Shown here: positions 49,292 to 61,099 of the stretch, piece by piece
Position numbering within the stretch: the first letter of the stretch is position 1
Layout of the letters: each line of letters opens with the position of its first letter
Notes under the pieces: model-generated
What the model saw: only the letters and a program-made list of their open reading frames with translations
Database searches by the model: none
Told to the model about the DNA's origin: nothing
Assembly: GCA_954871525.1 (NCBI GenBank)
Contig: OX940865.1
Location: forward strand, 25,094,420 to 25,158,419
DNA: 64,000 nt
Origin: Parietaria judaica
Taxonomy: Eukaryota > Streptophyta > Magnoliopsida > Rosales > Urticaceae
Direction of reading: 5' to 3'
Translations under genes and position numbers: made by a program

Positions 49292-50043
49292 TATTATTAT
49301 CAGAAAGAGTGTCGGCAAGCAACTTCAAGTGAAATAGAAGAATTATTGGTACAAAAAATATATATTATTATTTAGTAAATGTTATAAATTGCTTGTTTAA
49401 AAAAAAAAAAAATCTGTTTAATTCATTATTGATTACCACCATCTCTGATGTACATATTGCCGTTGAATTTCGTGTAAACATTAAGTTTATTTTACCAATG
49501 AGTGCAGTGATATTAAGGATATGCGACAATTTTTAGGTTCAATGGTAATATTTTTTTTTTGTTAAAAAAAAATACCTAGCCTAAAACGGTTTATTGTGTA
49601 TCAAATTTTCAATTGATTGCAAAAGAAATGAAATTAAAAAATAATTTGCAAGCAAAATATTTTGAGGATTAAGTATTTTATTGACTCTAAGTCTTGCCCT
49701 AAGATCTATTTTATATTCTCGGCCTATTAGCTTAATTTTTACGAGAGATGTGCGTGTTTAGTCTTTTTTGTTCAACATATATTTTTTTAATAATAATTTT
49801 AGTATATATTTGACTATTTTATTTTATTCTAATTTTTTTAAAAACTATTTTTATTATTTTTGTGTGAACTTAATTATTTTACCGTCAATTGGCATAATTA
49901 ACACTTTTTTTTTAAAAAAAATACATACAAATATTTGAAACTATTATTTGGTGAAGTAGAAGAAGTTCTAAATATTTTTTTAGATATTTATATAAAATAT
50001 ATGTAACGTTTTTGTTAATTTTCGATCAAAAGACTAAATTCAC

Positions 50044-50088
<45 letters not shown>

Positions 50089-51422
50089 CTATTTCTGCTC
50101 CATTATAAAATGAAGAGTCGTTTATTTAATTTCTACCAAAGACCAAATCACCAAATCAATATATTGTTTAAATAAGGTTCGATAGTGTTAATAATCCCAT
50201 ATTATTTTCCAGTTTCTATTGGAGTTTGTCAAAAGATAAGGGTATTAAATAGTCATTACTAATCCCATATTAAGCTTGGGCTTTTTCTATGAAAATGATG
50301 TCTCGAGCTTAATAATCATTATTGAAGAACAAACAAACAAAAAACTAGAGAATTCCTGTGGTTAATTTGTTGGAATGTTATTTTTAATTCCATCGGGATC
50401 GCCATTATTGATTTGCTATTCGAAGAATCAATAATATAAAATAAAGCTTCTCTGAGTCTGTTTTGATCATAATATTTAATCAAATGTGAAGCGAAAGCTG
50501 AGACATTTACTTAGTATTTTTTTTTTTAAATATTGATTTGCAAAATAAAAACGGATTTTTGTCAAGTAAGAGTCCATTATGTTTTGTCGGTTCACATGTG
50601 TGATTTTCATTCTCCGAGCTGTAAGTGGATTACTTTTATTAACATCTTATTAAAGGAATAAAATGGATTTATCATACTATACTAATCAATCCAGCTGTTT
50701 AGATTTACACTATTATATGCTATGACTATTTATTGCTAATTATCATTGAGGATAAATATGGACTTTTAATCGGATGTGAATTGTATCTTTTAATAGAATG
50801 ATGAAGATGTTTCATGAGTGTGTTATTTGTGTGTGTGTTTTTTTTTTCTTTCAATGTACTGAACTATTATTTATCTTTAAAACATTGTTGAGCAAACTCG
50901 GAACTCAGATTCCGGTCCGATTTTTTTTTATTAATTTTAATAATTGTTGGTGTCAACCGAATTTCTCTATTAATTGAGATCAGATAAGTGTTTATGTTTG
51001 CATTAGAAACTAACTCGGCAAAGATAACGAAATTTTATATAATTGACGTTATTGATGAGATGTGTAGTCACATATTATTTTGTTAATTTTAATGGGTGGA
51101 TCCCTGAAAATATCACAAAAAAATATTAATTTGGACCATCTAATCTCAATTTACTCAAATAATTAATATAAATATGATTTTTTTTTACAATTAACATTAA
51201 ATTCAAATTTATTTGGAATTAAAAGAAGAAGAAAAAAGTTACGTCCTCTATTTAAATTTTACACCATAAAGACTCCGGGGACGCGGGAGAAATATCGTTC
51301 TAACAAATTGGATAAAATTAGAACATAAGGGTTCATATTTATTGTTTAATGTACTAAGTTCTAAATATTAAATCGTATTAATGTACTAAGTTTTCTACGA
51401 TGATTTAAATTGCCATGTCGTG
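49292..51422. other. intergenic AT-rich spacer
   Basis: No gene seen. Contains a (TA)n run of about 35 bp at 50048-50082 and several A and T homopolymers. Confidence 0.5.
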
Positions 51423-51430
51423 CCTAATAA

Positions 51431-51930
51431 GGGATAATTGCGGCATAAGTCCTCAACCTTTACTTAATTGGGGCGGCATAGCCACAATCTCATTTAATAG
51501 CGGTATAAGTACCAAAAGATGATTCCCGTCCATATTTGACTAACGAAAGTAGTCAACGTTTGCGTGGTCAGCTTCTCGTCAACGCGGACGCCACGTAATC
51601 CGACATGTCACCACACACGTCATCCTCGTGTCATCAAATTTAATGCAAAATTAATGGTGATGGAGGGATTCGAACCATTGCCCTCGCATGTGGTGATGGA
51701 GGGGTTCAAATTTAATGCAAAATTAATGGTGATGGAGGATGACATGTATGGTAACATGTCGATTACGTGGCGTCCACGTTGACGAGAAGCTGACCACGCA
51801 AACGTTGACTACTTCCGTTAGTAAAATATGGACGGAAATCATCTTTTGATACTTATACCGCTATTAAATGAGATTGGGGCTATGCCGCCCTATTTGAGTA
51901 AAGGTTGAGGACTTATGCCGCTATTATCCC
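51431..51930. mobile_element. 500-bp inverted-repeat MITE with an internal direct repeat
   Basis: The left arm GGGATAATTGCGGCATAAGT mirrors the right arm ACTTATGCCGCTATTATCCC, and inverted similarity runs for over 200 bp per arm (for example CGTTTGCGTGGTCAGCTTCT against AGAAGCTGACCACGCAAACG). CCTAATAA flanks the element at 51423-51430 and 51933-51940, two bases beyond the right end. The centre holds a direct repeat beginning CAAATTTAATGCAAAATTAA (about 51636 and 51708). The length of the arms and the ends suggest a Mutator-like MITE. An open frame (51564-51782) spans the centre but is repeat sequence. Confidence 0.85.
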
Positions 51931-51940
51931 TACCTAATAA

Positions 51941-53664
51941 TAGTAATAATAATTAATAAACCTCACATATTTCTCTTTCTTTTGAAGTACCACCACCACA
52001 CAAAGTTAAAAGTTGTAACTCTTTCTCCACCTCTCGTCTCTCCAATTAAATTAAGAATATTACTTTAAGATTTATTTTTTGTTTATGACCTAAAAGAGAT
52101 TTTTATCAATAAATGCAAAAGGTAACAAACAATTCATTACGTAGGAATTTCATAAATAATAATTAGATTCAGTGTAAATAAGGAGAGTGCATTTTCTTTT
52201 TCTTTTTAAAATTTCAAAATTTAATTTTCCCTTGAAGTACACGCCATATATGGTCATATTATTATCCCGTATTTATTTACATAAATAATTCATGCTACGC
52301 ATTTATTATGAGTCATTTTTACTACAAGTCAAACATATACATATTTTCTATCCTTATGAAATTAAATGAGTAAATGAGTTTTAAGCAAGATAAGTCATAA
52401 GAGACGTCTTTTCTTTACGCGCTTAAATGTCAATTAGCACAATTACATAATATAATGACCCATCTTCCACTTTTAGAAAGTATTTTTTTTATTTTAAATA
52501 AAAACACATTTTTTTACTCTTTTAAAATATTAACACAAAATTTATTTACGTAAAAATAATTTGAACAGAATACATGATTTACTCACTCGAATACATTTTT
52601 ATTAATTGATCACTATAATGGAGTTCTCGAAAAATCTAAAACTAGCATTACTAATTTTCGGATTTTACAAAAAAAATAAAAAAATATAGTCCGATGATCC
52701 AACTTTTGAAGATAAAAAAAAAATGAAATTGAAATGGGTAATTAGGAGCCAATGCCAACTTTCTTGATCAACGTCATGCCATTTGCATGAAAAGACTGTC
52801 TAAATCTTAATTATGATTTACACAATTTAGGTAAGTGATGTGTAGGAATATAAATTGTACTTATATTACGTAAACTCATCCATTTTAAGTGCTAATTAAA
52901 ACTAAAATAAAAAACTAATTACGTGTCATACATTGATACATCATGCATGTACATCACATTAAATTAACACGACCCAAAAAAGAAAAAAGTCAACCCCATC
53001 TAATTACCATGATACTCCAAATTAGAAAAAAAGATCACATGGGTACTTTGGCTTTATTTTTACACAAATAAGATTATGCAATTAATATAATGAATGCCAA
53101 CGAAGAAGGTAATCCTTTACCAACAAGCAAAAAAAATACGAAAAATTAATATTAGGTGAACAGATATAAATTAACAATAAATAAGGATAATTTGGATAAA
53201 AGTATATGAAATTCTTCAAAATAAAGCGATATATTGTTAAATACCTAAAACTGTGATATTTTTCTTTTGATTGGTTTTGTCTCGTATAATTCCGTTAATA
53301 TTACGTGATTTTTTGCGAAAATATGCTTCAAATTGACGTATTTATCACGCGAGATTTTAAAAAGTGAAAGAAATAATTATTAAATCCTGAACATGAATGG
53401 ACCACATATAACAAGATCAACAGAATATGAGTATTTAACCAGCGTAATTAAAAACTCGTAAATACATTGCAATATAGATTTACTACTTTTGCCACAATTA
53501 TCTCTAATAAATATAAATAATTATATTAATTTTTTCCTTTCGGACAATTCGGTCAATTGCTCAATCCAGCCATGTTTTTAGCACAAAACAATATAATCTA
53601 ATAAAATATATATATATATATTTTCATTTTCGGTCCAATTAATTCGGTAATAAAATTACATCCT

Positions 53665-53669
<5 letters not shown>
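51941..53669. other. intergenic AT-rich spacer
   Basis: No gene, RNA or clear repeat seen. The right end presumably holds the promoter of the glycosyltransferase gene. Confidence 0.5.
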
Positions 53670-53705
<36 letters not shown>

Positions 53706-53936
53706 GTTTCTCTCTTCTCTTCTTCCACTCTCTCTCTAGACTCACAGAGACCTCCCTTTTTACTCTCTTCACAAGCAAACCGAGAGACAGAGAGAGAGAG
53801 AGAGCTTTCGATTGAGAGAGTCCACGCTTCAGCTGAATCCACTGCGACAAGCTCAGTACTGATCCGATTCCCATTTCCCAAATCGAATCGAATTCGCGAA
53901 CTCCGAGCTCTCTTGCTCTTCGATGGGAAGCTGAAG
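53670..53936 (+). promoter_or_regulatory. 5' leader of the GT4-type gene, with (CT)n tract
   Basis: A (CT)n microsatellite (53670-53702) opens a pyrimidine-rich stretch with more CT runs, then a GA run near 53787-53803. This is typical of a plant 5' UTR. The codons before 53937 in the main frame are open but lack an ATG, so 53937 is the likely start. Confidence 0.6.
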
Positions 53937-56900
53937 ATGGGTTCGCTGGAAAGTGGGTTCGCGGGCTCGAAGAGAGACCCGGCTTCGGTCGCCCTCCGCG
54001 CCTCGCGGAACCCGTTCCTGCAGAGGCAGAGATCGAGGTTCTCCAGGTTCTTCCTCTTCCAGAAGCTCGACTACCTCCAATGGAGCTGCACGGTCCTCAT
54101 CTTCCTCCTTCTGCTCTTTTTCTCCATGCTCTTCCTGCCCGGCTCCGTCGACCAGAGCCCGGCGAACAAGCACGAGTCCGACGCGGGATTCGGCCCCGCG
54201 GATTTGGCGATTCTGAGGGAGTACGGAATTCTGGATTTCGGAGAAGATATAGCTAGATTCGAACCGTCCAAGGTTTTGGAGAAATTCAGCAGAGAAGAGA
54301 GCGAGTTGGTCAGTTTCTCGTCGTCGTCTTCTTCTTCTTCTTCTCAAGCTCTGAACAGAACCAGTCTTCGTTATCCTCACAGGAAGCCTCAACTTGCATT
54401 GGTATACAATCTCAATTATACATATACATGTATATATATATATATATATATTTATGGTTTGCTGATTTCAGTTCATTTCCACTGAAGATTTTCGCAGATC
54501 TCATGGTTGACTCACAGCAATTGATGATGGTCACTGTTGTAGCTGCATTGCAGGAGATTGGTTATGAAATTCAGGTAATCTTTTTTTATAAAAAAAAAAA
54601 AATATTTTTTTTGGAGATTATAATGATTTTACTTTAATTATTCTTATTTATAAAGCAAGTCGATTTTCTAGTTTCCAATCTTGAATAAAGCTTTACTTAA
54701 TGTACTAATTTTGTAAGAGGCAATGCCAATTTGCCAAATTTCTTGGTGTGATTTCGGATTTGTTACGTTAAATTTCGATAAAGGCGTTGTAGAAAAATTA
54801 ACAATTTAATTAATATGGGTATTTAAAAAATTATATTCTTCAGGTTTATTCACTTGAAGGTGGACCTATGCTTGATGTATGGAAAAATTTGGGAAACGCG
54901 GTTAGCATTGTTCAAACATGTGACCGGTCGGCGGTTATGGTGGACTGGTTAAAGTATGTGTTTGTTGATCGTTTTTTTTGGTCCTAAATTTCATTTTTCA
55001 GATGTTTTATAATATGGTTACATTTTGCAGCTATGACGGGATACTTGTAAATTCTATCGAAGCGAAAGGCATTTTTTCCTGGTAATTTTTTCTCAATTTC
55101 ATAATTTTAGCGATTGGAAATAATAATTAGTGTCCGACGTGCATTCTTAGTAGGTCATTATGAAAGTTATTAATAGTAGAAAATGAAATACAAATCGCTT
55201 ATGATTAGTGGTTTTTAATTTTTACTTGTTACAGTTTTGTGCAGGAACCTTTCAAGTCGGTACCTATTGTATGGACGATCCACGATAGATCGCTCGGTAC
55301 TCGTTCGAGAAAGTACTCTTCGAAGAAGCAAACCGAACTTTTAAATGATTGGAAGAGAGCTTTCAACCGTACTAATGTTGTCATCTTTCCAAACCACGTC
55401 CTTCCGGTAATATCATTGACCTAGCTTATTTGTATTGACGTTGTTCATGCACGCTATATTCGAAAAAAAAAAACAATGGGTGTTTTTTTTATAGATTTTT
55501 TTTTTATGATTAAATCGCTTATGACCACTTTTCTTAGCCAAACTGAATGATGAAATTATCAAATATGACATAATCGATGCCCGGTTTCAATACATTTATC
55601 CAGCTTAATTTTGTTGAATTTGACCAAAATATTAATTTATTTTGGTCGAAATTCGGTGTTCCGGTCATCTTCTTCTGTTATCACATAATTACTTAATAGA
55701 TTCATCTCTAATTTTGCAGATGATCTACTCTATATTTGATACGGGAAATTTTTTCGTCATCCCAGGCTCTCCCGCTGAAGTGTGGAAGAATCATAATTCC
55801 ATAACATCAGAACGAGATTATGTGCGATTTAATATGGGTTATGATCCTCAGGATGTTGTCATCACAGTCGTCGGAAGTGAAATATTGTACAGGGGTTTGT
55901 GGTTGGAGCATTCTATTGTTCTACGCGCTTTATTGCCGGTTTTGCAAGAATTCTCGTTGGATAATAATTTATTTTCACATCTCAAACTCGTTGTTTTGAG
56001 TGGCTATTCAACAAGTAATTACAGCTCCGCCATTGAGGTTAGCTTCTCGGTAAACAGTACTTCAATTTTAATTGAGTATTCCGCACTAATGCCCCCTGAA
56101 CTTTGAATTTCTGCGCCCTTTGCCCCAAAACTTAATTTTTGGCAGCAAGACCCCATAAACTTTCAAAAAAGTAGCACATTGCCCCTACGTGTTGAAAATG
56201 ACGGAAATGTTAACTTGTGCGCAACTCATACTAACTCGAAAGTATTTTTATCAACTAGTTACTGAAGCACTCAGGAAGTCTAGTACTCGAGGAATAGTAG
56301 GACGAAGGTCCCAGAAAATAATAAAATTGGTGAAAATACTATAAGGTGAGTGTTGCGCATTTTTTGTCATTTTTCTGTTGGGCCAACGTGCTCCTTTTTT
56401 AAACTGTAGGGCGCATATTTGCTAAAACCTTAAGTTCATGTAGCAAAGTGCATCAGCAAGCAAAATTCAGGGGGCATTAATTTAATTCTTTAAAGAAAAA
56501 GAAAAAGAAAACCATCAGTGCCTAATAGCCTTGTTAATTCTTCCTAGGCCATTGCTTACAAATTGAAGTACCCGAGTGGTTTTGTGAAGCATCTTCCGGT
56601 GAATTTGGATGCAGACAATATTCTTACCGCATCTGATGTCATTTTGTACGGATCGTTTCTTGAAGAACAATCATTTCCAGACATCTTGGTCAAAGCCATG
56701 TCCCTTGAGAAACCAATCGTTGCTCCTGATCTCGCCATAATTAAAAAACATGTACGCTATCTACTGCTATTAGAAATTTAAAGAGAGATTTGGTCTATCT
56801 CATCGTTTCTTAATTTAATTTTTCTTATTAATTAGGTCACTGATAGGGTGAATGGGTACATATATCCGAAGGGAAATGTCGATAATTTAGCAAAAATTCT

Positions 56901-59628
56901 TGTAGAAGTGATAACAAAAGGAAAGTTATCTTCACAAGCTCGCCGCGTGGCATCCGTAGGAAGAGGCACCGTACAAGACCTGATGGTGTCGGAATGCATC
57001 GAGGGATACGCGTTGCTCTTTGAAAACATTCTCAGACTCCCGTCAGAAGTCGCACTCCCCAAAGCTGTTTCCGAAATTCCTCTCAACCTTAAAGAAAAAT
57101 GGCAATGGCATCTCTTGGACTCAGTTTTGAACTCAACGAGTTCGAACGGGGCTATCAAAGGCGATGCATTTTTGGATAGAATAGAGGATCAATGGAATCA
57201 GACACAACTAGAGAAATCTGCTCCGGTAGTTGCAGCAGAGGATACATTTATATATAGCATATGGCAAGATGAAAAAGCGATTCAAACGGCCAATGCTAGA
57301 AAAAGAAGAGAGGACGACGAGGTAAGGACATGAAACATGTGTTTTCAAACAAGGGATATTGCAGCAAATGTACCTCTAAGTTATGCAGTTGATGTACTTG
57401 TACGCCAATACTAATTTATCGATGGCAGATGTAACTAAGTTCCAATACTTGTAGCATCCTTTGGAAGCTGTATTCAAATTTGGACATAATCCGGGTGTAT
57501 AACTTCCAAAATTAGGAATATTTGCTGTCAATAAGTTGGGTGGATAAGTACACCAATTGCAACAACTTAAGTATGTTTGCCGTCGATAACCCTTTCTAAA
57601 AATTGGTTTTGTCTAAAGTATGTAGTCTGAAACTTTATTCAGATTAAGGACAGAACCGAGCAGTATCATGGAACTTGGGAAGAAGTGTACCGAATCGCAA
57701 AAAGAGCCGATCGGATGAAGAACGATTTGCATGAGAGAGATGACGGCGAGCTCGAAAGAACAGGCCAGCCTCTTTGTATATACGAGCCTTACTTCGGTGA
57801 AGGAGCTTGGCCTTTCCTTCACAGTTCTTCTCTTTATCGTGGAATCGGTTTGGTGAGTTAATCTAATCAATTGGTTGACCTTCTAAGCTTTAGTCAACCT
57901 TTTCCATTTCCTAGACTGATGAATGACCAATTTTTTTGTAGTCAACCAAAGGACGAAGACCCGGGGTTGATGATATAGATGCACCTTCTCGTCTTTCGCT
58001 TCTCAGTAACACTTACTACAGAGACGTTCTCGGCGACTTCGGAGCTTTCTTTGCACTCGCGAATCGGATTGATAGGGTACACAGAAATGCTTGGATTGGA
58101 TTTGGCTCATGGAGAGCAACAGCTAGGATGGTATGCCTTTCTCGTAACTAGTTAGTTATCACCTTTCCGAAAAGCTTAGGGCTCGTTTTGTACAGTTTCC
58201 CGCGTGTTTAGTTTTTAATACATTGTTTTTGAGGAATTAATTTTTATAACTATTTTATATCCTTTTTAACTTTGCTCAGTGTGTGAGTTTGAAAGAGAAC
58301 TGAAACCGTGATTGTGATCGTGTAATGATATTCCCTTTTTGAGCAATTAACAGTGTGCATTTACAGCAGGCATCTTTATCCGGTGTTGCTGAAAAGGCGT
58401 TATTACACTCCGTTCAATCGAAGAAACACGGCAATGCGCTCTACTTTTGGGTCCGAATGGACACGGATCTTCGAAATCCTTTGCGGCTCGATTTCTGGTC
58501 TTTCTGCGACTCTATAAACGCTGGGAACTGCAAGTAAATATATTATCCATGTAGTTTTGCATTTACTTTTTTTCTTCTTGCTTGTTCATTCGTAATTATT
58601 TTTGTTGATGGTTATGAAGATTTGCCTTCTCGGAGGCCATGAAGAAGATGTACGGCTTAAAAGAGGATCTGGAATCTTTGCCTCCGATGCCTCAAGATGG
58701 TGACACGTGGTCGGTCTCGAGCAGCTGGGTCATGCCGACGAGGTCCTTCCTCGAGTTTGTAATGTTCTCCAGGTAACGACTACTTGCCGGAAATATGTAC
58801 TTGGCAAAAAGAGAAGAAACTTGGACGAACACTGATTGATCTTTTCAGCCATTAGCGGATCGAATTGATTAATATGTTATGGATTGGAAATGGAATGGTT
58901 AAATGTTCCGAATGTTTATTCGTAAATCTTCTCTCTTACTATTTTTTTATACATATATCAGAATATTTGTGGACGCTTTGGATTCTGAAATGTACAAAGA
59001 ACACCATTCAAGCGGACACTGTCTTCTCAGTCTCTCAAAGGTAACAATTTTGAACAAATTAAAGGATCACAATAACCTTCACGTGTTGGCTTTGGAGGGC
59101 AAAATTGTCAATTACTTCATATTATCGCATTTCAGCTGAATTGGCTTTGCGGAATCGTATATTTTTCAGGATAAGCACTGCTATTCCAGACTCCTCGAGC
59201 TCTTAGTCAACGTATGGGCCTACCACAGTGCTCGGAGAATGGTGTACGTGAACCCCGAGACCGGAGCCATGCAAGAACAGCACGCGTTTAAAGGCCGGAG
59301 AGGGCACATGTGGGTGAAATGGTTCTCCTTCCCGATCCTGAAGAGCATGGACGAGGACTTGGCCGAAGAAGCCGACACCGACCGCCGCGCCGGAGTCCGG
59401 TGGCTGTGGCCGTCCACCGGAGAGGTGATTTGGCAGGGTGTCTTCGAGAGAGAGAAGAGCATGCGCCTCCACCAGAAGGAGCGGCGGAAGCAGAAGAGCA
59501 AGGAGAAGCAGGATCGGATTCGGCGCCGGACCCGCCAAAAGGTCATTGGAAAATATGTGAAGCCTCCGCTGGAGGGCGAGGTGGCAGCGAGCTTGAATTC
59601 GACGATGTCGACGGGGGATTCTCGATGA
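53937..59628 (+). CDS. membrane-anchored GT4-type glycosyltransferase, At4g01210-like
   Basis: Fourteen exons: 53937-54401, 54488-54574, 54844-54953, 55031-55081, 55235-55406, 55720-56037, 56548-56751, 56836-57321, 57643-57852, 57942-58130, 58367-58533, 58620-58772, 58962-59040 and 59170-59628, joining to 1,049 residues, near the ~1,030 of the Arabidopsis protein. A basic N-tail is followed by a signal anchor (about 49-67), so a type II Golgi protein is expected. The GT4 landmark is at about 433-462 (ILYGSFLEEQSFPDILVKAM then LEKPIVAPD), matching the E-x7-E nucleotide-sugar site. The C-terminal third has no enzyme motif I know. The substrate is unknown. Exons 2 and 12 use AAG acceptors, and exon 11 has a CAGCAG tandem acceptor (58366/58369). 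Introns 6 and 8 carry MITEs. Confidence 0.9.
56070..56490. mobile_element. inverted-repeat MITE in intron 6 of the GT4-type gene
   Basis: The left phrase TAATGCCCCCTGAACTTTG (near 56088) mirrors CAAAATTCAGGGGGCATTA (56461-56479). Inside, TGCGCCCTTTGCCCC and AACTGTAGGGCGCA are also roughly inverted. The element fills most of the intron. Outer ends and target-site duplication are not clear. By style (short 'amount of bases per gene' spacer-like inverted ends) it is probably Mutator-like. Confidence 0.6.
57352..57593. mobile_element. MITE in intron 8 of the GT4-type gene, same family as 1107-1299
   Basis: The ends AGGGATATTGCAGCAAATGT and GTTTGCCGTCGATAACCCT are inverted copies with mismatches. 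The interior shares GTACTTGTAC(G/A)CCAAT, CCA(A/T)TACTTGTA(G/A)CATC and CTTTGGAA with the DA2 intron element. It is 242 bp with no coding capacity. Confidence 0.7.
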
Positions 59629-60459
59629 ACATATTAATTCGCGGTAGGGGAAGAGGGCATTGGATCATTCTTTTTTCTTTTTAAATTAATTTTTTGCGAC
59701 GGAGAAGTGGGGCGATTGTGATTTGTAGTGTGTAAGATGAAGGGGTCTTTTTGTATGTATGTAGTGCATCCTTTTCTCAACGAGGATGAATTGAGCAAAA
59801 TTGTATAATAGAACATTAATTCTCGGCCTAATTGCGGCACAAGTATTAAATGTTTGGCCAAATATAGCTTCGTATTTTTATGTTCATTTTCATCGGTTAA
59901 AATACATATGCTTGTCGTTTAATCGTATATAGCTACAGATTCTTATGATTATTTTCATCGGCAAATATACTAAATGGTTGGCCAAATGTAGATGTACATC
60001 CATCTGTCTATTATTATTAGTGAAATAGCCGCACAAGTACCAAATGTTTGGTTAAAGGGTTATTTTCAATTGCTTAAAATTTTAATGTATTAGAACACTT
60101 AATAACAAATATAAAATGCATAAATTTAACTTTGATCTTCAATCGTGTCTAATTGGGTCCCATCGTGTTACTGTGTTCGTATCGTGTTTACCCGTTATTT
60201 AATTGTGTTAGCCGTGCTCGACACGTTTGGACCCAGATCCATTTATGGTCGACCCAAACTCGTTTAAATCGTGTCGTTATCATTTCGTATTTCGTGTCCA
60301 ACCTCAAATTTTGCACCCGTATGTGTGCATTCAGTAGCTTTTGTGCTTCTTCCTTGGCCCGGATAGGGAAGATTGACCCTTTATGTTTATGTGAGTGATT
60401 GTAGTCTCACTTAATTATTCATTATATTTTAAGTGGAGGAGTTAATCAAAGACGAACCG
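59629..60459. other. GT4-type gene 3' UTR and repeat-like spacer
   Basis: Likely 3' UTR first. Between about 59820 and 60060 phrases such as GCGGCACAAGTATTAAATGT and GCCGCACAAGTACCAAATGT recur, and GGCCAAAT(A/G)TAG appears twice, so an internally repeated old element lies here. From 60150 to 60310 a run of CGTGT-rich words is also repeat-like. No gene seen. Confidence 0.45.
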
Positions 60460-60650
60460 GCGGAGAAGATGTCATCGGGGCAATGTCGTGGGATTAGTTT
60501 GTGCCGTTTTGGGCGATAAATACTCGTGGTGGATCGATCGAGTTGGGGAGATTATCCTTGCTATATACACAATAGCAAATTGGTGGAACATTTTTTGAAA
60601 ATGCCGGTAAAACTAGTTCGAAACTCGAACGTGATGTATAGAATTCAGGG
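60460..60650 (+). pseudogene. frameshifted fragment of a metal tolerance protein (MTP, cation diffusion facilitator)
   Basis: One frame reads VVGLVCAVLGDKYSWWIDRV then GEIILAIYTIANW (about 60484-60582). This matches the transmembrane segment of plant manganese-type MTPs (VVGLVAAVLGDKFYWWIDP, LALYTISNW). A second frame continues with GTFFENA (60583-60603), fitting the family's GTVLENA, and DVI in a third frame precedes the block. At least two frameshifts and the lack of other exons show it is a dead fragment. Family matching is from memory. Confidence 0.7.
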
Positions 60651-60770
60651 CATGGAGTTGTGTATTCAACTACTGCAGTAAACATTCTCTCCGTTAAAAA
60701 TTTGAAAATTTATGATCGTATTCGTTGCGCATGCACGGAGAAAACAGTCATTTACGAACTTGATACTATT

Positions 60771-60872
60771 TAAGTTTTAACTACTGTCATGCCAGATCGT
60801 GATTAATACATGTACATCATGATTAAAATTTGCTAAGTTTTAATTACTGTCATGCCAGATCGTGATTAATAC
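60771..60872 (+). repeat. 39-bp direct repeat, two copies
   Basis: The unit TAAGTTTTAA(C/T)TACTGTCATG continuing to CGTGATTAATAC occurs at 60771-60809 and 60834-60872 with one difference. Period 63 bp. It lies downstream of the unrecognised minus-strand gene. Confidence 0.9.
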
Positions 60873-61099
60873 TCTCAAATAGCATAGTTACTACATTTAT
60901 GGTTGACTGAAGAAAATATATCTTTCACCTTTGAATGTACCAAAGAAAAACCAGAACAAGATCAACCAACCAATTGAGAATGAGCAAATTAGCAAAGCTG
61001 ATACGCAATGAGTTCTAATTATGCAAAACTAATCATCATGTACATTAATCATCATGTGCATGTATTACAAAAGCACGAGATTACTCTAAAACTTACACA

